Part shown: in pieces, positions 1 to 9,700 of the stretch
How the letters are laid out: every line of letters starts with the position of its first letter
How positions within the stretch are numbered: the stretch's first letter is position 1
DNA from: Magnetococcales bacterium
GTDB taxonomy: Bacteria > Pseudomonadota > Magnetococcia > Magnetococcales > JADFWU01
Assembly: GCA_015234045.1 (NCBI GenBank)
Contig: JADFWU010000033.1
Span: forward strand, 1 to 36,879
Length of the DNA stretch: 36,879 bases
Reading direction: 5' to 3'
Translations under genes and position numbers: made by a program
Notes under the pieces: generated by a model
The model's database searches: none
The model's input: the letters and a program-made list of their open reading frames with translations, nothing else
Told to the model about the DNA's origin: nothing

Positions 1-369
1 ATAAAGATAAAAAACAACACTCCGAAACTAGAAATGTAAAATATTTTTTACTTATTCGTTATTCTGCACCACAGTTTGCGGTTTTTTTTAAGACAATCAG
101 ATAGTTCATCGAAATAGGATATTGATTTTGATCTGGAAATTTCATATGGTACGAAATGTGTTTGTTTTATGTAAAAAAGAAGTATAAGAAAACAGCCTCA
201 AAAAATCAGGTAACGCACTTTTTTTACACATTGTTCAGCGGAAGCTGATATAATCTGTGTCCTGTAAGATCGTGTTCAGGCTGATCACCTGCGGGTGGTC
301 GCTCTGTATATCTGAGTTCCTATTAGAAAAAGTGCTTCACTGTACAACTGAGAATAAAGGCGGATCATC
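1..369. other. AT-rich leader region upstream of the FecR gene
   Basis: No convincing coding region is visible in these 369 bases. The segment is AT-rich with several homopolymer runs. Its only clear signal is the extended -10 promoter listed separately at 246-254. About 110 bases separate that promoter from the FecR start codon, leaving room for a long 5' untranslated leader, but I see no recognisable riboswitch in it. Confidence 0.5.
246..254 (+). promoter_or_regulatory. Extended -10 promoter for fecR-like gene
   Basis: The sequence TGATATAAT is a perfect extended -10 element (TG, one base, then TATAAT). No good -35 is present at 17 bp; the nearest resemblance is a TTTACA about 20 bp upstream. 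Extended -10 promoters of the main sigma factor often work without a strong -35. Transcription would start near position 261 and run into the FecR/cyclase pair. Confidence 0.55.
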
Positions 370-1323
370 ATGAAATCTCTTAGTCTTAGACGTTTATTTC
401 CCGTTCTGATGGCGCTTCTTTTTGCGGTATCCAGCGGATCGGTTATCGCCAAAGAACCACCGGTACTGATGCTAATGCAGGTCAAAGGTACTATTGAGTA
501 TAGTAAAAACGGAACAAAATGGAAAAAAGTTAGACGTAACAAGTTTCTGTTTTCCGGCTATCAACTGCGCTCCGGTGCTGATGGCAGTGGTACACTGGTC
601 AATCAGTCCACCAGCATGTCTCGTCAACTCGGTGCCAATACGGTTATCAAAGTCGCCCCAGAGGGTGCTCAATTGGTTTCCGGTGACCTGGGTGAACCTG
701 CTAAAGCTGACAGTAGCTTGGTGAGCAACCTGAATAATCGGTTCAGCAAAGCCCAGCGCTACACCACCGTGCGCCGTAGTGTGAATAAGAAGGGATCAAT
801 TAAACTCTCTACCGCTAAACAAATCACACTCTCCAACACCTATCCTGAACTGGTGTGGCAGAATGTTGGTGAGGAGTACAGCTATCGTCTTACCATTGAT
901 GGTGATCAAACTTTCACGATTGACTCAGGCAGTAATGACATTATTCGCTTCAAGTTATCTGGTCTTTCCAGTGGCGAACACGACTACCGTGTCGAAGTTA
1001 TTAAAGGCGAAGAAGTGATCTATGCGCCTCGTAAGGACGCAACCCTGACTTGGCTCTCCAGTGATGAAGAAGCCAAACTGCTCGCCAGCGTCAAAGCTGT
1101 TAAAGATGTCGCTCCTGGTGATGACTTCCTGATGGCTGCCCACATGGAAGAAAAAGGCCTGGCTGTCGCAGCTATGGATCTGTACCGGAAATACTTTGAT
1201 GAGAATCCAGACGATTTGGACATGCGTCCCCTGTTGATCAAGGCTTACCATGATCTGAAACTGTCCACCCTGAAAAAACAAGAAGCGATTCGCTACAACG
1301 AAATGCTAAACGCTGAAGGCTAA
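370..1323 (+). CDS. Secreted FecR-domain protein
   Basis: A 317-residue exported protein. Residues 1-27 form a typical Sec signal peptide (basic start, hydrophobic core, cleavage after VIA). Residues about 32-110 match the FecR domain pattern: a KGTIEY strand, a charged turn, then a region rich in small residues ending near VSGDLGE. The rest (about 145-235) is beta-rich and resembles an Ig/FN3-like domain. The C-terminal 80 residues are helical and TPR-like. FecR domains outside iron-citrate signalling occur widely in periplasmic proteins beside CHASE2 cyclases, and the next gene on the same strand is one, which suggests a shared envelope-sensing role (inference). The start has a purine-rich AAAGGCGG 6 bases upstream. 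It is not a TonB-linked anti-sigma factor: no sigma factor or receptor gene is nearby. Confidence 0.85.
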   Translation: MKSLSLRRLFPVLMALLFAVSSGSVIAKEPPVLMLMQVKGTIEYSKNGTKWKKVRRNKFLFSGYQLRSGADGSGTLVNQSTSMSRQLGANTVIKVAPEGAQLVSGDLGEPAKADSSLVSNLNNRFSKAQRYTTVRRSVNKKGSIKLSTAKQITLSNTYPELVWQNVGEEYSYRLTIDGDQTFTIDSGSNDIIRFKLSGLSSGEHDYRVEVIKGEEVIYAPRKDATLTWLSSDEEAKLLASVKAVKDVAPGDDFLMAAHMEEKGLAVAAMDLYRKYFDENPDDLDMRPLLIKAYHDLKLSTLKKQEAIRYNEMLNAEG

Positions 1324-1356
1324 TCCCTTCCCGCCTTCCCGATTTTTTGGGCACTT

Positions 1357-1408
1357 AAAGGCCCTTCCTGAACGATCTTCGGATCTTTTGGGAAGGGCTT
1401 TCTTTTTT
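1357..1408 (+). terminator. Rho-independent terminator after FecR gene
   Basis: Arm 1357-1368 (AAAGGCCCTTCC) pairs with 1390-1401 (GGGAAGGGCTTT) with one bulge, and a T-rich tract follows at 1403-1408. An inner GATC-TTCG-GATC stem (1374-1385) places a stable UUCG tetraloop at the tip. The terminator lies 34 bases after the FecR stop codon, so the downstream cyclase may rely on read-through or its own promoter. Confidence 0.75.
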
Positions 1409-1532
1409 GATATCCCATTGAACAATACCCCAATTAGTGAATATTATTAGGATGAGTTGGTAATTTACTCTATTCGGCCCATAATGGCTCTAAGAGTACT
1501 CATTATTCATTTTTCTGACCATAGGTCACACC

Positions 1533-3599
1533 ATGAAAAATCTTATGAAGCGCTATGATGTCTTCTTGACCATTCTGTTCTTTTTATTGGCTATTCCAGC
1601 TGAACGGTTTGAGTTGTTTTCCCTGTTAGAAGACCAAACCATCTCCTTCAGACATATTCTGCGCTCTTCTTATGGTTCACCCGAAAAAACGGGGTTTACC
1701 AAAGATATTGTCCTCGTTAATACCGATGAAGAATTTTTCAAGGATTATAAAAGCTTTCCGCTACGCCGGACAGATATTGGTCACATTGTAGAGAATCTAT
1801 CATTTCTGGGGGCTAAAGTTATCGCCCTCGACATTCTGATGGACTTTCCCTCCTCCTATAACGAAGATCCTGAAACTGCTCGTAATCTCAAAGAAGCAGG
1901 CAACACACTTCTGGTTTCTCAAGCCCAGTTTAACAATGGAAAATTCGTCAAGATCAACTACCCAACGACACAACTGGATGAAGCATCTCGGAGTGGCTAT
2001 ACCAATATCGGCTCTACCAGTTCCATTGTGACCACGCTTTCCCGTCTAAGAGTACACCCAGAGATCACTAAATTGCGCGATGGTTGGCCATTTGCCGTTA
2101 CAGCCCTCTCCATGTTCTGGGATGTGGAACCAAAACTGGAAGGCAACACACTGACCTTTGGTGACAAAGCAACCATTCAGCTTGATCAGTTCAACGAATT
2201 TTATATCGACTTCCCAACCCTAATGCCTGGGACACAATTTCTCAGTCAATCCGCTGGTATTACAGCACTTGAATTCATCGACATGTCGGATCTAGATGAA
2301 GATGAAATTGACGAGTTACGCTATTGGATTGAAGGTAAACTGGTACTGATTGGCGACACTTCTGAGGTATCACATGACTGGTTTGATACACCAGTGGGTA
2401 TGGTCTACGGTGTTGAGGTAATTGCCGACAGCATCCACACGCTGATGAAAGGCGCTCCACTACAACCCGCCTCCATGCCGGTGGAGATTATTGCCAGCTT
2501 ATCATTCATGATTGCTATTTTGATCAGTGGTAAAATTCAACATCCCACATTGCGAATGGGTGCAGCCATATTGGGTGCAGCCATTTTTATTGGTGTTGTC
2601 ACCGCACTGTACATTCACGCTGATCTAGTCATTTCCATGAGCTATGCGCTCCTGGCTGGCCTATTGGGCTTCTTTACCATTAACCTGCGCCTGTTTGTCA
2701 AAGAACGTGGTCAAAAGAAGATGATCAAAGGCGCTTTTGGCCAATATCTATCGCCCAAGGTGGTGGATATTCTGGTAAAAGACCCGACAAAACTTTCGTT
2801 AGGCGGTGAACAGCGTGAGATGACCGCTTTCTTCTCTGATGTCGCGGCCTTTTCAACCATTTCTGAAAAACTTACGCCGAATGAACTGGTACAACTGCTC
2901 AATAAATACCTGACTGCCATGTGCGATATCATCGCGCAACAGGACGGTACAGTGGATAAATTTGAAGGTGATGCCATCATCGCTTTCTGGGGCGCACCTT
3001 TGGACCAACCAGACCATGCCATTCGTGCTTGCCATGCGTCCATTGATATGTCCAACCATATGGTTCTCATGCGTGAAGAACTTGCCAAAGTGGATGGACC
3101 ATTGATGACAGTGCGTATGGGGCTGAACTCTGGGCCAATGGTGGTCGGCAACATGGGTTCAGCACAACGCATGGATTACACCATTATGGGTGATGCTGTG
3201 AACTTGGCTGCCCGCCTGGAAGGTGCCAATAAGTTCTTTACCTCTGGCACAATGATTTCCCAATTCACTTATGAGCTGGCTAAAGACGAGATCGACTGCC
3301 GTTTACTTGATACGGTCCGTGTGGTGGGTAAAAAAGAGCCAATCACCATCTATCAACTATTGGAAAGAAAGAATCAAACCCCATCCACGCTGGCCGATGT
3401 GGTTGAACAGTATAACCGCGCCATGGTGCTCTATAAGGATATGGACTTTGTCGGTGCCAGGGATGCTTTTAAGAAGGCTTTGGACCTTATGCCGGATGAT
3501 GGCCCCTCTACCAGCATGATCGACCGCTGCTCGCTGTTTATACAAGATCCGCCTCCCTCTGATTGGGACCGAGTCTTCAACCTGACATCCAAAGGCTAA
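1533..3599 (+). CDS. CHASE2-domain class III adenylate cyclase
   Basis: A 688-residue membrane protein that should make cAMP from ATP in response to a periplasmic cue. A transmembrane segment at about 10-30 is followed by a CHASE2 sensor (about 35-310). Three transmembrane helices follow (about 316-334, 341-361, 366-390), then a class III cyclase catalytic domain (about 425-610). Metal-binding Asp436 (in FFSDV) and Asp480 (in FEGD) are present. Lys476 and Asp554 match the adenine-specifying pair, and Asn557 and Arg561 the transition-state residues, so it looks active and specific for ATP rather than GTP. Residues 620-670 form a TPR-like tail. The ribosome-binding site is weak (TAGGTC). It lies 209 bases after the FecR gene on the same strand, a common genomic pairing. 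No cAMP-binding regulator is in the window. Confidence 0.9.
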   Translation: MKNLMKRYDVFLTILFFLLAIPAERFELFSLLEDQTISFRHILRSSYGSPEKTGFTKDIVLVNTDEEFFKDYKSFPLRRTDIGHIVENLSFLGAKVIALDILMDFPSSYNEDPETARNLKEAGNTLLVSQAQFNNGKFVKINYPTTQLDEASRSGYTNIGSTSSIVTTLSRLRVHPEITKLRDGWPFAVTALSMFWDVEPKLEGNTLTFGDKATIQLDQFNEFYIDFPTLMPGTQFLSQSAGITALEFIDMSDLDEDEIDELRYWIEGKLVLIGDTSEVSHDWFDTPVGMVYGVEVIADSIHTLMKGAPLQPASMPVEIIASLSFMIAILISGKIQHPTLRMGAAILGAAIFIGVVTALYIHADLVISMSYALLAGLLGFFTINLRLFVKERGQKKMIKGAFGQYLSPKVVDILVKDPTKLSLGGEQREMTAFFSDVAAFSTISEKLTPNELVQLLNKYLTAMCDIIAQQDGTVDKFEGDAIIAFWGAPLDQPDHAIRACHASIDMSNHMVLMREELAKVDGPLMTVRMGLNSGPMVVGNMGSAQRMDYTIMGDAVNLAARLEGANKFFTSGTMISQFTYELAKDEIDCRLLDTVRVVGKKEPITIYQLLERKNQTPSTLADVVEQYNRAMVLYKDMDFVGARDAFKKALDLMPDDGPSTSMIDRCSLFIQDPPPSDWDRVFNLTSKG

Positions 3600-3616
3600 T
3601 CATTAGGTTGAGTGGA

Positions 3617-3687
3617 AGCCCTGGTGATGTTTTGCGCCGCTTTCGATATGCGAAGCAGATCATCAGAACAAAAACATCACCAGGGCT
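3617..3687. repeat. Perfect 17-bp inverted repeat, 37-nt loop
   Basis: AGCCCTGGTGATGTTTT (3617-3633) is the exact reverse complement of 3671-3687. The 37-base loop holds a smaller imperfect hairpin (GCTTTCG / CGAAGC at about 3640-3656). It starts 18 bases after the cyclase stop codon. No T-tract follows on the plus strand, so it is not a standard intrinsic terminator. It could be a transcript-stabilising structure, a REP-like or MITE-like element, or a small RNA. Confidence 0.7.
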
Positions 3688-3775
3688 GGAACGGTTGACT
3701 GTTCAAATTTCAGACGAAAGCACTATACAATTTAGACATCATGCAGTTGTATTAATTTTGTACCCGTCATCTGTC

Positions 3776-3809
3776 AAAAAAGGCCACTGAATAGATCCAG
3801 TGGCCTTTT
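3776..3809. terminator. Bidirectional terminator between cyclase and MCP
   Basis: A perfect stem, AAAAGGCCACTG paired with CAGTGGCCTTTT around an 8-base loop (about 3790-3797), is flanked by an A-tract on the left and a T-tract on the right. It can therefore terminate the plus-strand cyclase transcript and the convergent minus-strand chemoreceptor transcript. Confidence 0.85.
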
Positions 3810-3863
3810 GTTCAACAAAACCCTTTCAGATTCTGCCCTACACTATTTTCTCAACATCTCAAC

Positions 3864-6134
3864 TCACTCCAGCAATGCCGTTGTGCGGCCACTGCGTGGT
3901 TGTGCGGCCATTTTAAAGAACGATATCGCCTCAGTAAGACTTCCCGCTTCAATACTGAGATCCTTTGCCGTACCAGCCATTTGACTGGATGTATGAGCAT
4001 TTTGTTGAATGACTTGATCCAGCTGTTGAATCGCTTGGTTAATCTGATCAGCACCATGGCTCTGTTCTTCGGAACTTGCGGTAATTTCCTGTACAAGATC
4101 AGCCGTTTTTTGAATAGTAGGCACCAATGCGTTGAGCAAACTTCCAGCCTCTTCAGCAATCAATACACTAGAGGATGAGATCTCATTGATTTCAGCCGCG
4201 GCACCTTGACTGCGTTCCGCTAATTTACGCACCTCAGCGGCCACAACTGCAAACCCTTTCCCCTGTTCACCAGCCCGAGCCGCTTCAATAGCGGCATTGA
4301 GAGCCAGCAGATTTGTCTGACGCGCAATTTCTTCAATCACTGATATTTTCTCAGCGATTTCTCTCATGGCAGCTACAGCCTTGGTCACTGACTCCCCCCC
4401 TTTTTTAGCATTTCCAGCTGCTTCCTGAGCCATTTTTTCAGTGATGCGAGAATTTTCTGTATTTTGTTGAATATTAGCAGTCATCTCTTCAACTGCGGCA
4501 GAGGTCTCTTCAATGGAAGCCGCCTGTTGACTGGCACCATCAGAAACAATCTGCGAGCTGGTGGTGACATCTTCACTCCCTGCTACAAGCTTTTCGCTCA
4601 CACGCATCACTGTACCAACTGTTCCGCTGAGATTCTCCACCATGTCTTTCACAGCGCCATAAATACCAACACTTTTTTGAGATTGATCAAATTGAACAGA
4701 CAGATCGCCCTGTGCAACCCGACGCGCTATAGCCGTCACTTCAGAAGGTTCACCACCCACCTGACCTAACACTTCACTGGCGACAACAATACCGAAGATT
4801 GAGGCCAACAACACTCCAGCCAAAGTAAAGATCATATACCCCCAAAATGCGGTATTAGCAGCAGATTGAAGCGCCACAGTGGTTTCAGAAAGATCCTTGG
4901 AAAGGTGATTCTCTACCTCTTTTAGCAGATTGATCTTCTGTGTAATGGTCTTGAACCATACTGTTGGATCAATACCAAAATTACCGGCAGAGGTTAACGC
5001 ACTCAAATCACGCAATGCTTGCAAGGCAGGGCTATCATTGACTTTTACAGCCTTGTCCATATCACCGATGGACGCACCATTTTTGGCCATGGCGGTTACT
5101 TTTTCAAGCCCGGCTTTATACTGATCGACCGTATCCTGGACACTATCCAACAGCTTTTTCTCATCAACAGTGGCTGAAGGCATAGTCCTAAATGCATCCA
5201 AGCTGGCTGTGATGGCCTGATAATTCTTCATAAAGCGGTCTTCAAACTTAGGCGCTTGACGCAAGACAAAGTTCTTAAAATTGTGAATCGCACCACCATA
5301 ACCAATTTGTTGATAGACATGGGCAAGGTGATTGGTTTTCTGAGAGGCCAATCCTTTGGCAAACGCCACATCACGCATCTTTTGTACTTCAGCAACCACA
5401 GGAGCATTGATCTTATCTTTAAAGAACTGAACCTGAGAAGGTGGTGCAAAAGAGGAGAAAACCCTGAAATAGGTATCCTGTTCAGAAACCAGTACGGTAA
5501 ATTTATGGAACATTCCCGGACCAAACGCATTGCGGGCAAACGTATTACTCAACACAGCCCGTTCAATACCCGCTCGCTCTTTACCAAGTAGAAAATTCAC
5601 ATAAGCGGATGTGAGTGGTGCCAACTTATCAACAGCAACTTTGGACATTTCGCCAATGGAATTGAGGAAAGAGCCATTCATTTTAGTGTAATAACCAATG
5701 GCCTTACCTGCGGGAATGGATTGACGTGTCACTTGTTCCCGAATACTACCCAGGCCATCCAACAACCCGATGGCTGAACTGAATTTTCCATTGAAATCCG
5801 ATCCAAATGACGGCAGATCCACTTCTGATAGAAAAGCTTTCAAGTCGGCTTTTTTGCTATCAGTGAGTTGTCGTTGCTGAGGCAGTTCAGAACGGAACTT
5901 TGCGCCCTTGCTGCCCAGAAAGCCCGCCGTCATGCCACGTTCTTTTTGTGTCTCATGGACCAACGCACTGATCCGAACCGCCACACCTGCCATAGCGTTC
6001 ATTGTGTCCATGGTTGTTGAAAGTACGTGCTTGCTCCATACGCCCTGACCACCAAACCAGATCAAACCGGCCAGTGGTATGAGTAACATCAGAACAAATT
6101 TTGCCTTCAATGAAAGCCCCTGAAGCATTTTCAT
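3864..6134 (-). CDS. Methyl-accepting chemotaxis protein, NIT sensor
   Basis: A transmembrane chemoreceptor of about 756 residues. A first membrane helix (about 12-29) is followed by a periplasmic nitrate/nitrite-sensing (NIT) type domain, recognisable from the [18 protein letters not shown] motif near residue 60-80. A second helix lies at about 425-447, then a HAMP segment and an MCP signalling domain. The conserved hairpin tip reads [20 protein letters not shown] and includes the Glu/Arg pair that contacts CheA and CheW. No CheR-tethering pentapeptide is seen at the C-terminus. Start choice: an in-frame ATG at 6140 lies only 1 base from the GGGGGAG ribosome-binding site, whereas the ATG at 6134 sits 6 bases from it, so 6134 is preferred. 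The NIT ligand (nitrate or nitrite) is family knowledge, not shown here. It is isolated from other che genes. Confidence 0.9.
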   Translation of the reverse strand: MKMLQGLSLKAKFVLMLLIPLAGLIWFGGQGVWSKHVLSTTMDTMNAMAGVAVRISALVHETQKERGMTAGFLGSKGAKFRSELPQQRQLTDSKKADLKAFLSEVDLPSFGSDFNGKFSSAIGLLDGLGSIREQVTRQSIPAGKAIGYYTKMNGSFLNSIGEMSKVAVDKLAPLTSAYVNFLLGKERAGIERAVLSNTFARNAFGPGMFHKFTVLVSEQDTYFRVFSSFAPPSQVQFFKDKINAPVVAEVQKMRDVAFAKGLASQKTNHLAHVYQQIGYGGAIHNFKNFVLRQAPKFEDRFMKNYQAITASLDAFRTMPSATVDEKKLLDSVQDTVDQYKAGLEKVTAMAKNGASIGDMDKAVKVNDSPALQALRDLSALTSAGNFGIDPTVWFKTITQKINLLKEVENHLSKDLSETTVALQSAANTAFWGYMIFTLAGVLLASIFGIVVASEVLGQVGGEPSEVTAIARRVAQGDLSVQFDQSQKSVGIYGAVKDMVENLSGTVGTVMRVSEKLVAGSEDVTTSSQIVSDGASQQAASIEETSAAVEEMTANIQQNTENSRITEKMAQEAAGNAKKGGESVTKAVAAMREIAEKISVIEEIARQTNLLALNAAIEAARAGEQGKGFAVVAAEVRKLAERSQGAAAEINEISSSSVLIAEEAGSLLNALVPTIQKTADLVQEITASSEEQSHGADQINQAIQQLDQVIQQNAHTSSQMAGTAKDLSIEAGSLTEAISFFKMAAQPRSGRTTALLE

Positions 6135-6140
6135 ACACAT

Positions 6141-6363
6141 CTCCCCCAGTTTATTGAGTATTTATTGACACTGAACCCATCCATCATTGACCAATTTTTC
6201 ATTGGCACATCATACAGTTCTAAATAGTTCTCACTTACCATACAATGTGATACCACCTATACATTGATAAAGGCAATGACAATTAGCAATCATATTCATG
6301 TTTTTTCTTTAATTTATTAAATATTTTCAGACCTATATCCTCAATTTCTTATACTTACTGAAA
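6141..6363. other. AT-rich spacer upstream of MCP gene
   Basis: No gene is visible here. The stretch must contain the minus-strand MCP promoter, but I find no -35/-10 pair I would defend. It also forms the left border of the accessory island, which begins with the IS3 remnant at about 6364. Confidence 0.4.
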
Positions 6364-6519
6364 CCTCTTTGTTCGAAACAGGAAATTTTCGAATACATCG
6401 AAGTTTTCTATAATCGTCAAAGAAGACATTCAACAATAGGTTACCTATCACCGACGACATACGAGAATCAGTACTCGAACGCTGCGTAATTTTGTGTCCG
6501 GAAAACCCTTGCCACTTCA
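6364..6519 (+). mobile_element. IS3-family remnant: transposase C-terminus and right end
   Basis: One frame (6364-6489) reads into the diagnostic IS3-family OrfB C-terminus: IFEYIEVFYNRQRRHSTIGY, then LSPTTYENQYSNAA and a stop at 6487-6489. About 41 residues survive from a protein of roughly 280; the integrase catalytic core is lost. Beyond the stop, TGTCCGGAAAACCCTTGCCA (from 6495) continues to CTTCA ending at 6519. This resembles an IS3-family right terminal repeat, which characteristically ends in CA. No left end is present in the window, so the element is a non-mobile scar. It marks the left edge of the island that carries the NACHT gene. Confidence 0.8.
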
Positions 6520-6709
6520 GACCCCCAGGTACTCAAAAACCGGAAGAGCCCATTTAATTAAAAATAGGTTGGCATGTAAATTTTATCAACGTGCTATTGA
6601 TCTATTAGGAATTTTATGATTAGTTAAATTGTTAAGTGTTGGTGATTGATCCTGCTGATGTGCTTAATTGGGCTCCCAGGATTTTATACGAATAGCAAGG
6701 AAATTATTC
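6520..6709. other. Upstream region of the NACHT gene
   Basis: AT-rich spacer between the IS3 right end and the NACHT gene. It should hold that gene's promoter. A TATGAT at 6615-6620 and a TTGATC at 6597-6602 are present but only 12 bp apart, so I do not call a promoter. The clear signal is the ribosome-binding site at 6697-6703. Confidence 0.4.
6697..6703 (+). promoter_or_regulatory. Ribosome-binding site fixing the NACHT start
   Basis: AAGGAAA lies 6 bases before the ATG at 6710. A longer in-frame TTG start at 6668 has no comparable Shine-Dalgarno sequence, so 6710 is the better start. Confidence 0.65.
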
Positions 6710-9700
6710 ATGTGCGGTTCTGAATCAAGCGGTAATGGCGTTGTTCCGCGTCTTTTTACTCAACTGGATTCACCTAATGAAGGAAAAAGGGAAAACCTCC
6801 CTTTATCAAATTTCCTATCTGAACCGGCCTTAGTGGTATTAGGAGAGCCTGGGATGGGGAAAACCACGACATTCGTTCAGGCTGCTCAGAAAGAGGAAAA
6901 TGCTGAATGCCTAGACATCCGTAGATTCATCCCGCCAAGAAATCCAAGAGGACTTGAAGGAAAAACCCTCTATTTGGACGGTCTGGATGAACAACGAGCT
7001 GGAAGAACGAACAGCAATGATGCTCTAGATGCCATTATCGGACGCTTAGAAGAGCTTGGTCGTCCAAAGTTTCGCCTCTCTTGTCGTACAGCGGATTGGT
7101 TCGGAGAGTTGGATAAATCCCATCTCAGAGATGCGTCATCCTCTGGATACGTTACCGTCATCAGATTGGAACCCCTGAGTGAGGTTGAGATTAGGCAAAT
7201 TGTGGCTGCGCAAGGCCTTGATGAGGAAACTTTCCTGGAACAGGCACAGCAATCCGGTATCGAGGAATGGATCACAAATCCACAGCATCTGGAAATGATA
7301 TTGAAAGTCGTATCACAAGGGCAAGAGTGGCCTGAAACGAGAAAGGAACTATTTGAACGCGCCTGTTTGGAGTTGGTTAGGGAGCACAATGATACCCATC
7401 GCAGAGGGATGAACCCGTCTCCAGACAACCAGTTAATGCTAGCTGCTGGGATGTTGTGCTTCTTGATCTTGCGAGCCAATCTGGAGGGGGTGGCTTTTGG
7501 AGAAACCAGTGTTGGAGAAGGGTTTCCGGGTCTGACAAGTTTCTCAGAAACAGGATTACCCATTGTTGAAGCAGCCAGAACCAAGCTCTTCCATCATCCT
7601 GGTCCAGAGCGTGCGGCATACTATCATCGCACAATGGCCGAATATCTAGCCGCCTGTTTCTTGGTTTATCAGATAAATCACAATGGCCTTCCTGCTTCGC
7701 GAGTAAAAAGTCTGTTGATTTCAGAAAATGGCCTTCTGCCCTCTCATCTTCGTGGATTACATGCTTGGATAGCTTCTTTATGTTCTGAGCCAGCACTGTC
7801 CTTGTTCCTCAATACTGATCCTTTGGGATTTATCCTTTATGGCGATCCGACTTTTCTTTCAATCAAAAGGAAAGAGCAGTTGCTAAATGAGATGTCTGAA
7901 TTGGCAGAACAAGATCCCTGGTTCCGCCAAGATCTCTGGGATATCAATCCATTTGAACGTTTGGCCGATTCCAGTTTAAGTGAAAAATTTCAGAATGTTT
8001 TGTCTGATTGGCAAAATCATCAATCTCCATTTGTGGCTACAATTCTGGACATTATAACAGCTGCTAAAATCCCAATTGTTCCTGACTCCAGTTTGTTGAG
8101 TGTCATCAGAGATCATGAAGCACCTTCTTATTTGAGTTATAAGGCAGTACGTGCGTACGCTACTCATTATCCAGGTATGCTGGATAAGCTAAAATCAGTA
8201 GTAATAGATTATATTGATAATAAACTGGTTGATAAAGACAGTACATTGGAAATTCTGCTGACTGAGCTTTATCCAAAGCATTTAACGTTGGAGTTTTTGT
8301 TTAATAACATATCAAAACTAAGGGTGAATAATTTCTTTCAGTATTATTTGGTGGAGAAAATACCGAAAGAACAACTCCCTCAATTGTTAATATTATTACA
8401 ACAAAATAAGAATTTCATTTTTGAAGGTGAGCAATACGACTCCCATTTTTATTGGAAAGAGCTTGTTGGTCAATCTTTGGTAAAAGCCATTAAATACCAT
8501 GGAGAAATAAGTGAACCTGAGGTGATTTGGAGTTGGTTTGGAGTCTTAACAAACAGTAATAGCTTTTCAGATTATTCAGAAAAATATCGATTAAAAATAC
8601 AGGAATGGTTTGATGAGCATAAAGATGTATTAAAAAATATACTAATGTTTACCATCAATAATTCAGATCCGAACGAAATTGGCAAAGATGTTTTTAGGTT
8701 GTGGAGAAGACTCCAGATTTCAGAACCAGAATGGTTTGCAAGCTGGTGTTTGGAACAAGTACCTGAATTTACAAACAATCAAGAAGCAGCTAATGCCTTA
8801 TTCGTAGAAGGTATTAAAGCTCTTTTTTGGCACGAACCTATTCCGCCTTATCCCCTGGACATTGCTTTTGATTTTGTTGAATGGCATCCATACTATAAAG
8901 ATTTGCTTACTCCACTTCTATCAAGCGATCTTGATGAAAATAAATGGATAAGGCCTATATCAAATATTGCTGAGAAGGCCGAAAGGAACAGAACGAAGCA
9001 ACAATTAATTGCAAATCTTACCAGAAAAATTCAAGGTATTGAACAATGTGTAGAAAAAGGTGAACTGTATCGTTTAGCCAAAATCTATCATGGTCGATTC
9101 TGGAATGTGAATTTTGAGCTATCTCCCTATCACCGCTTGGTTGACTATACCTCTCAAGATATTGCAAAGGCTGCATCTCTTGGATTTATTAAGTGTGTCT
9201 ATGAGAGTCATAGCTATACTCCAGAGGACATTAAGAAGCTGGCATTAGAAGGAAAAGAATATAGTATCTCTTATGTGCTTTTGGCTGCTTTAGAGTTGAT
9301 TGGAGAAAGTAGCCTGCTCAATATCCCTGAAGACACGCTTAAATCAGCTATTGCTTTCAAGATGAGCAAACCCTCTGGTCGAGAGCCAGCCTGGTTTCTT
9401 TACCTCCTGAAAGAGCAGCCTGACATGGCTAGTAGAGTCATTTTCGCTTATTGGCTCCCACAGCTTCAAGCCAACAGTGAGCATATCTCTGATTTATCAA
9501 GATTAGACAGTAAGGAGTGGTCTGAAATAGCTCAAAGGTTGGCAATTCCTCTTCTTGAAGCCTGTCCCAAACTGGAGGGGCAAAGTCTTGAACTTTTACT
9601 TCTTGCAGCACTAAAGTGGGGTGATCATCAAGCGCTCAACCAACTTGTTCAAGAGCGCTGGCAACATGTAACGGATCAAATTTCCGGATGGTCATATTTG

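Noticed and set aside
6597..6620. TTGATC and TATGAT as a promoter for the NACHT gene
   Set aside because: The two boxes are only 12 bp apart, too close for the main sigma factor.
6970..7584. 204-codon open frame antisense to the NACHT gene
   Set aside because: It lies wholly inside a gene with clear domain motifs, gives a low-complexity Ser/Arg-rich translation and has no ribosome-binding site that I can support.
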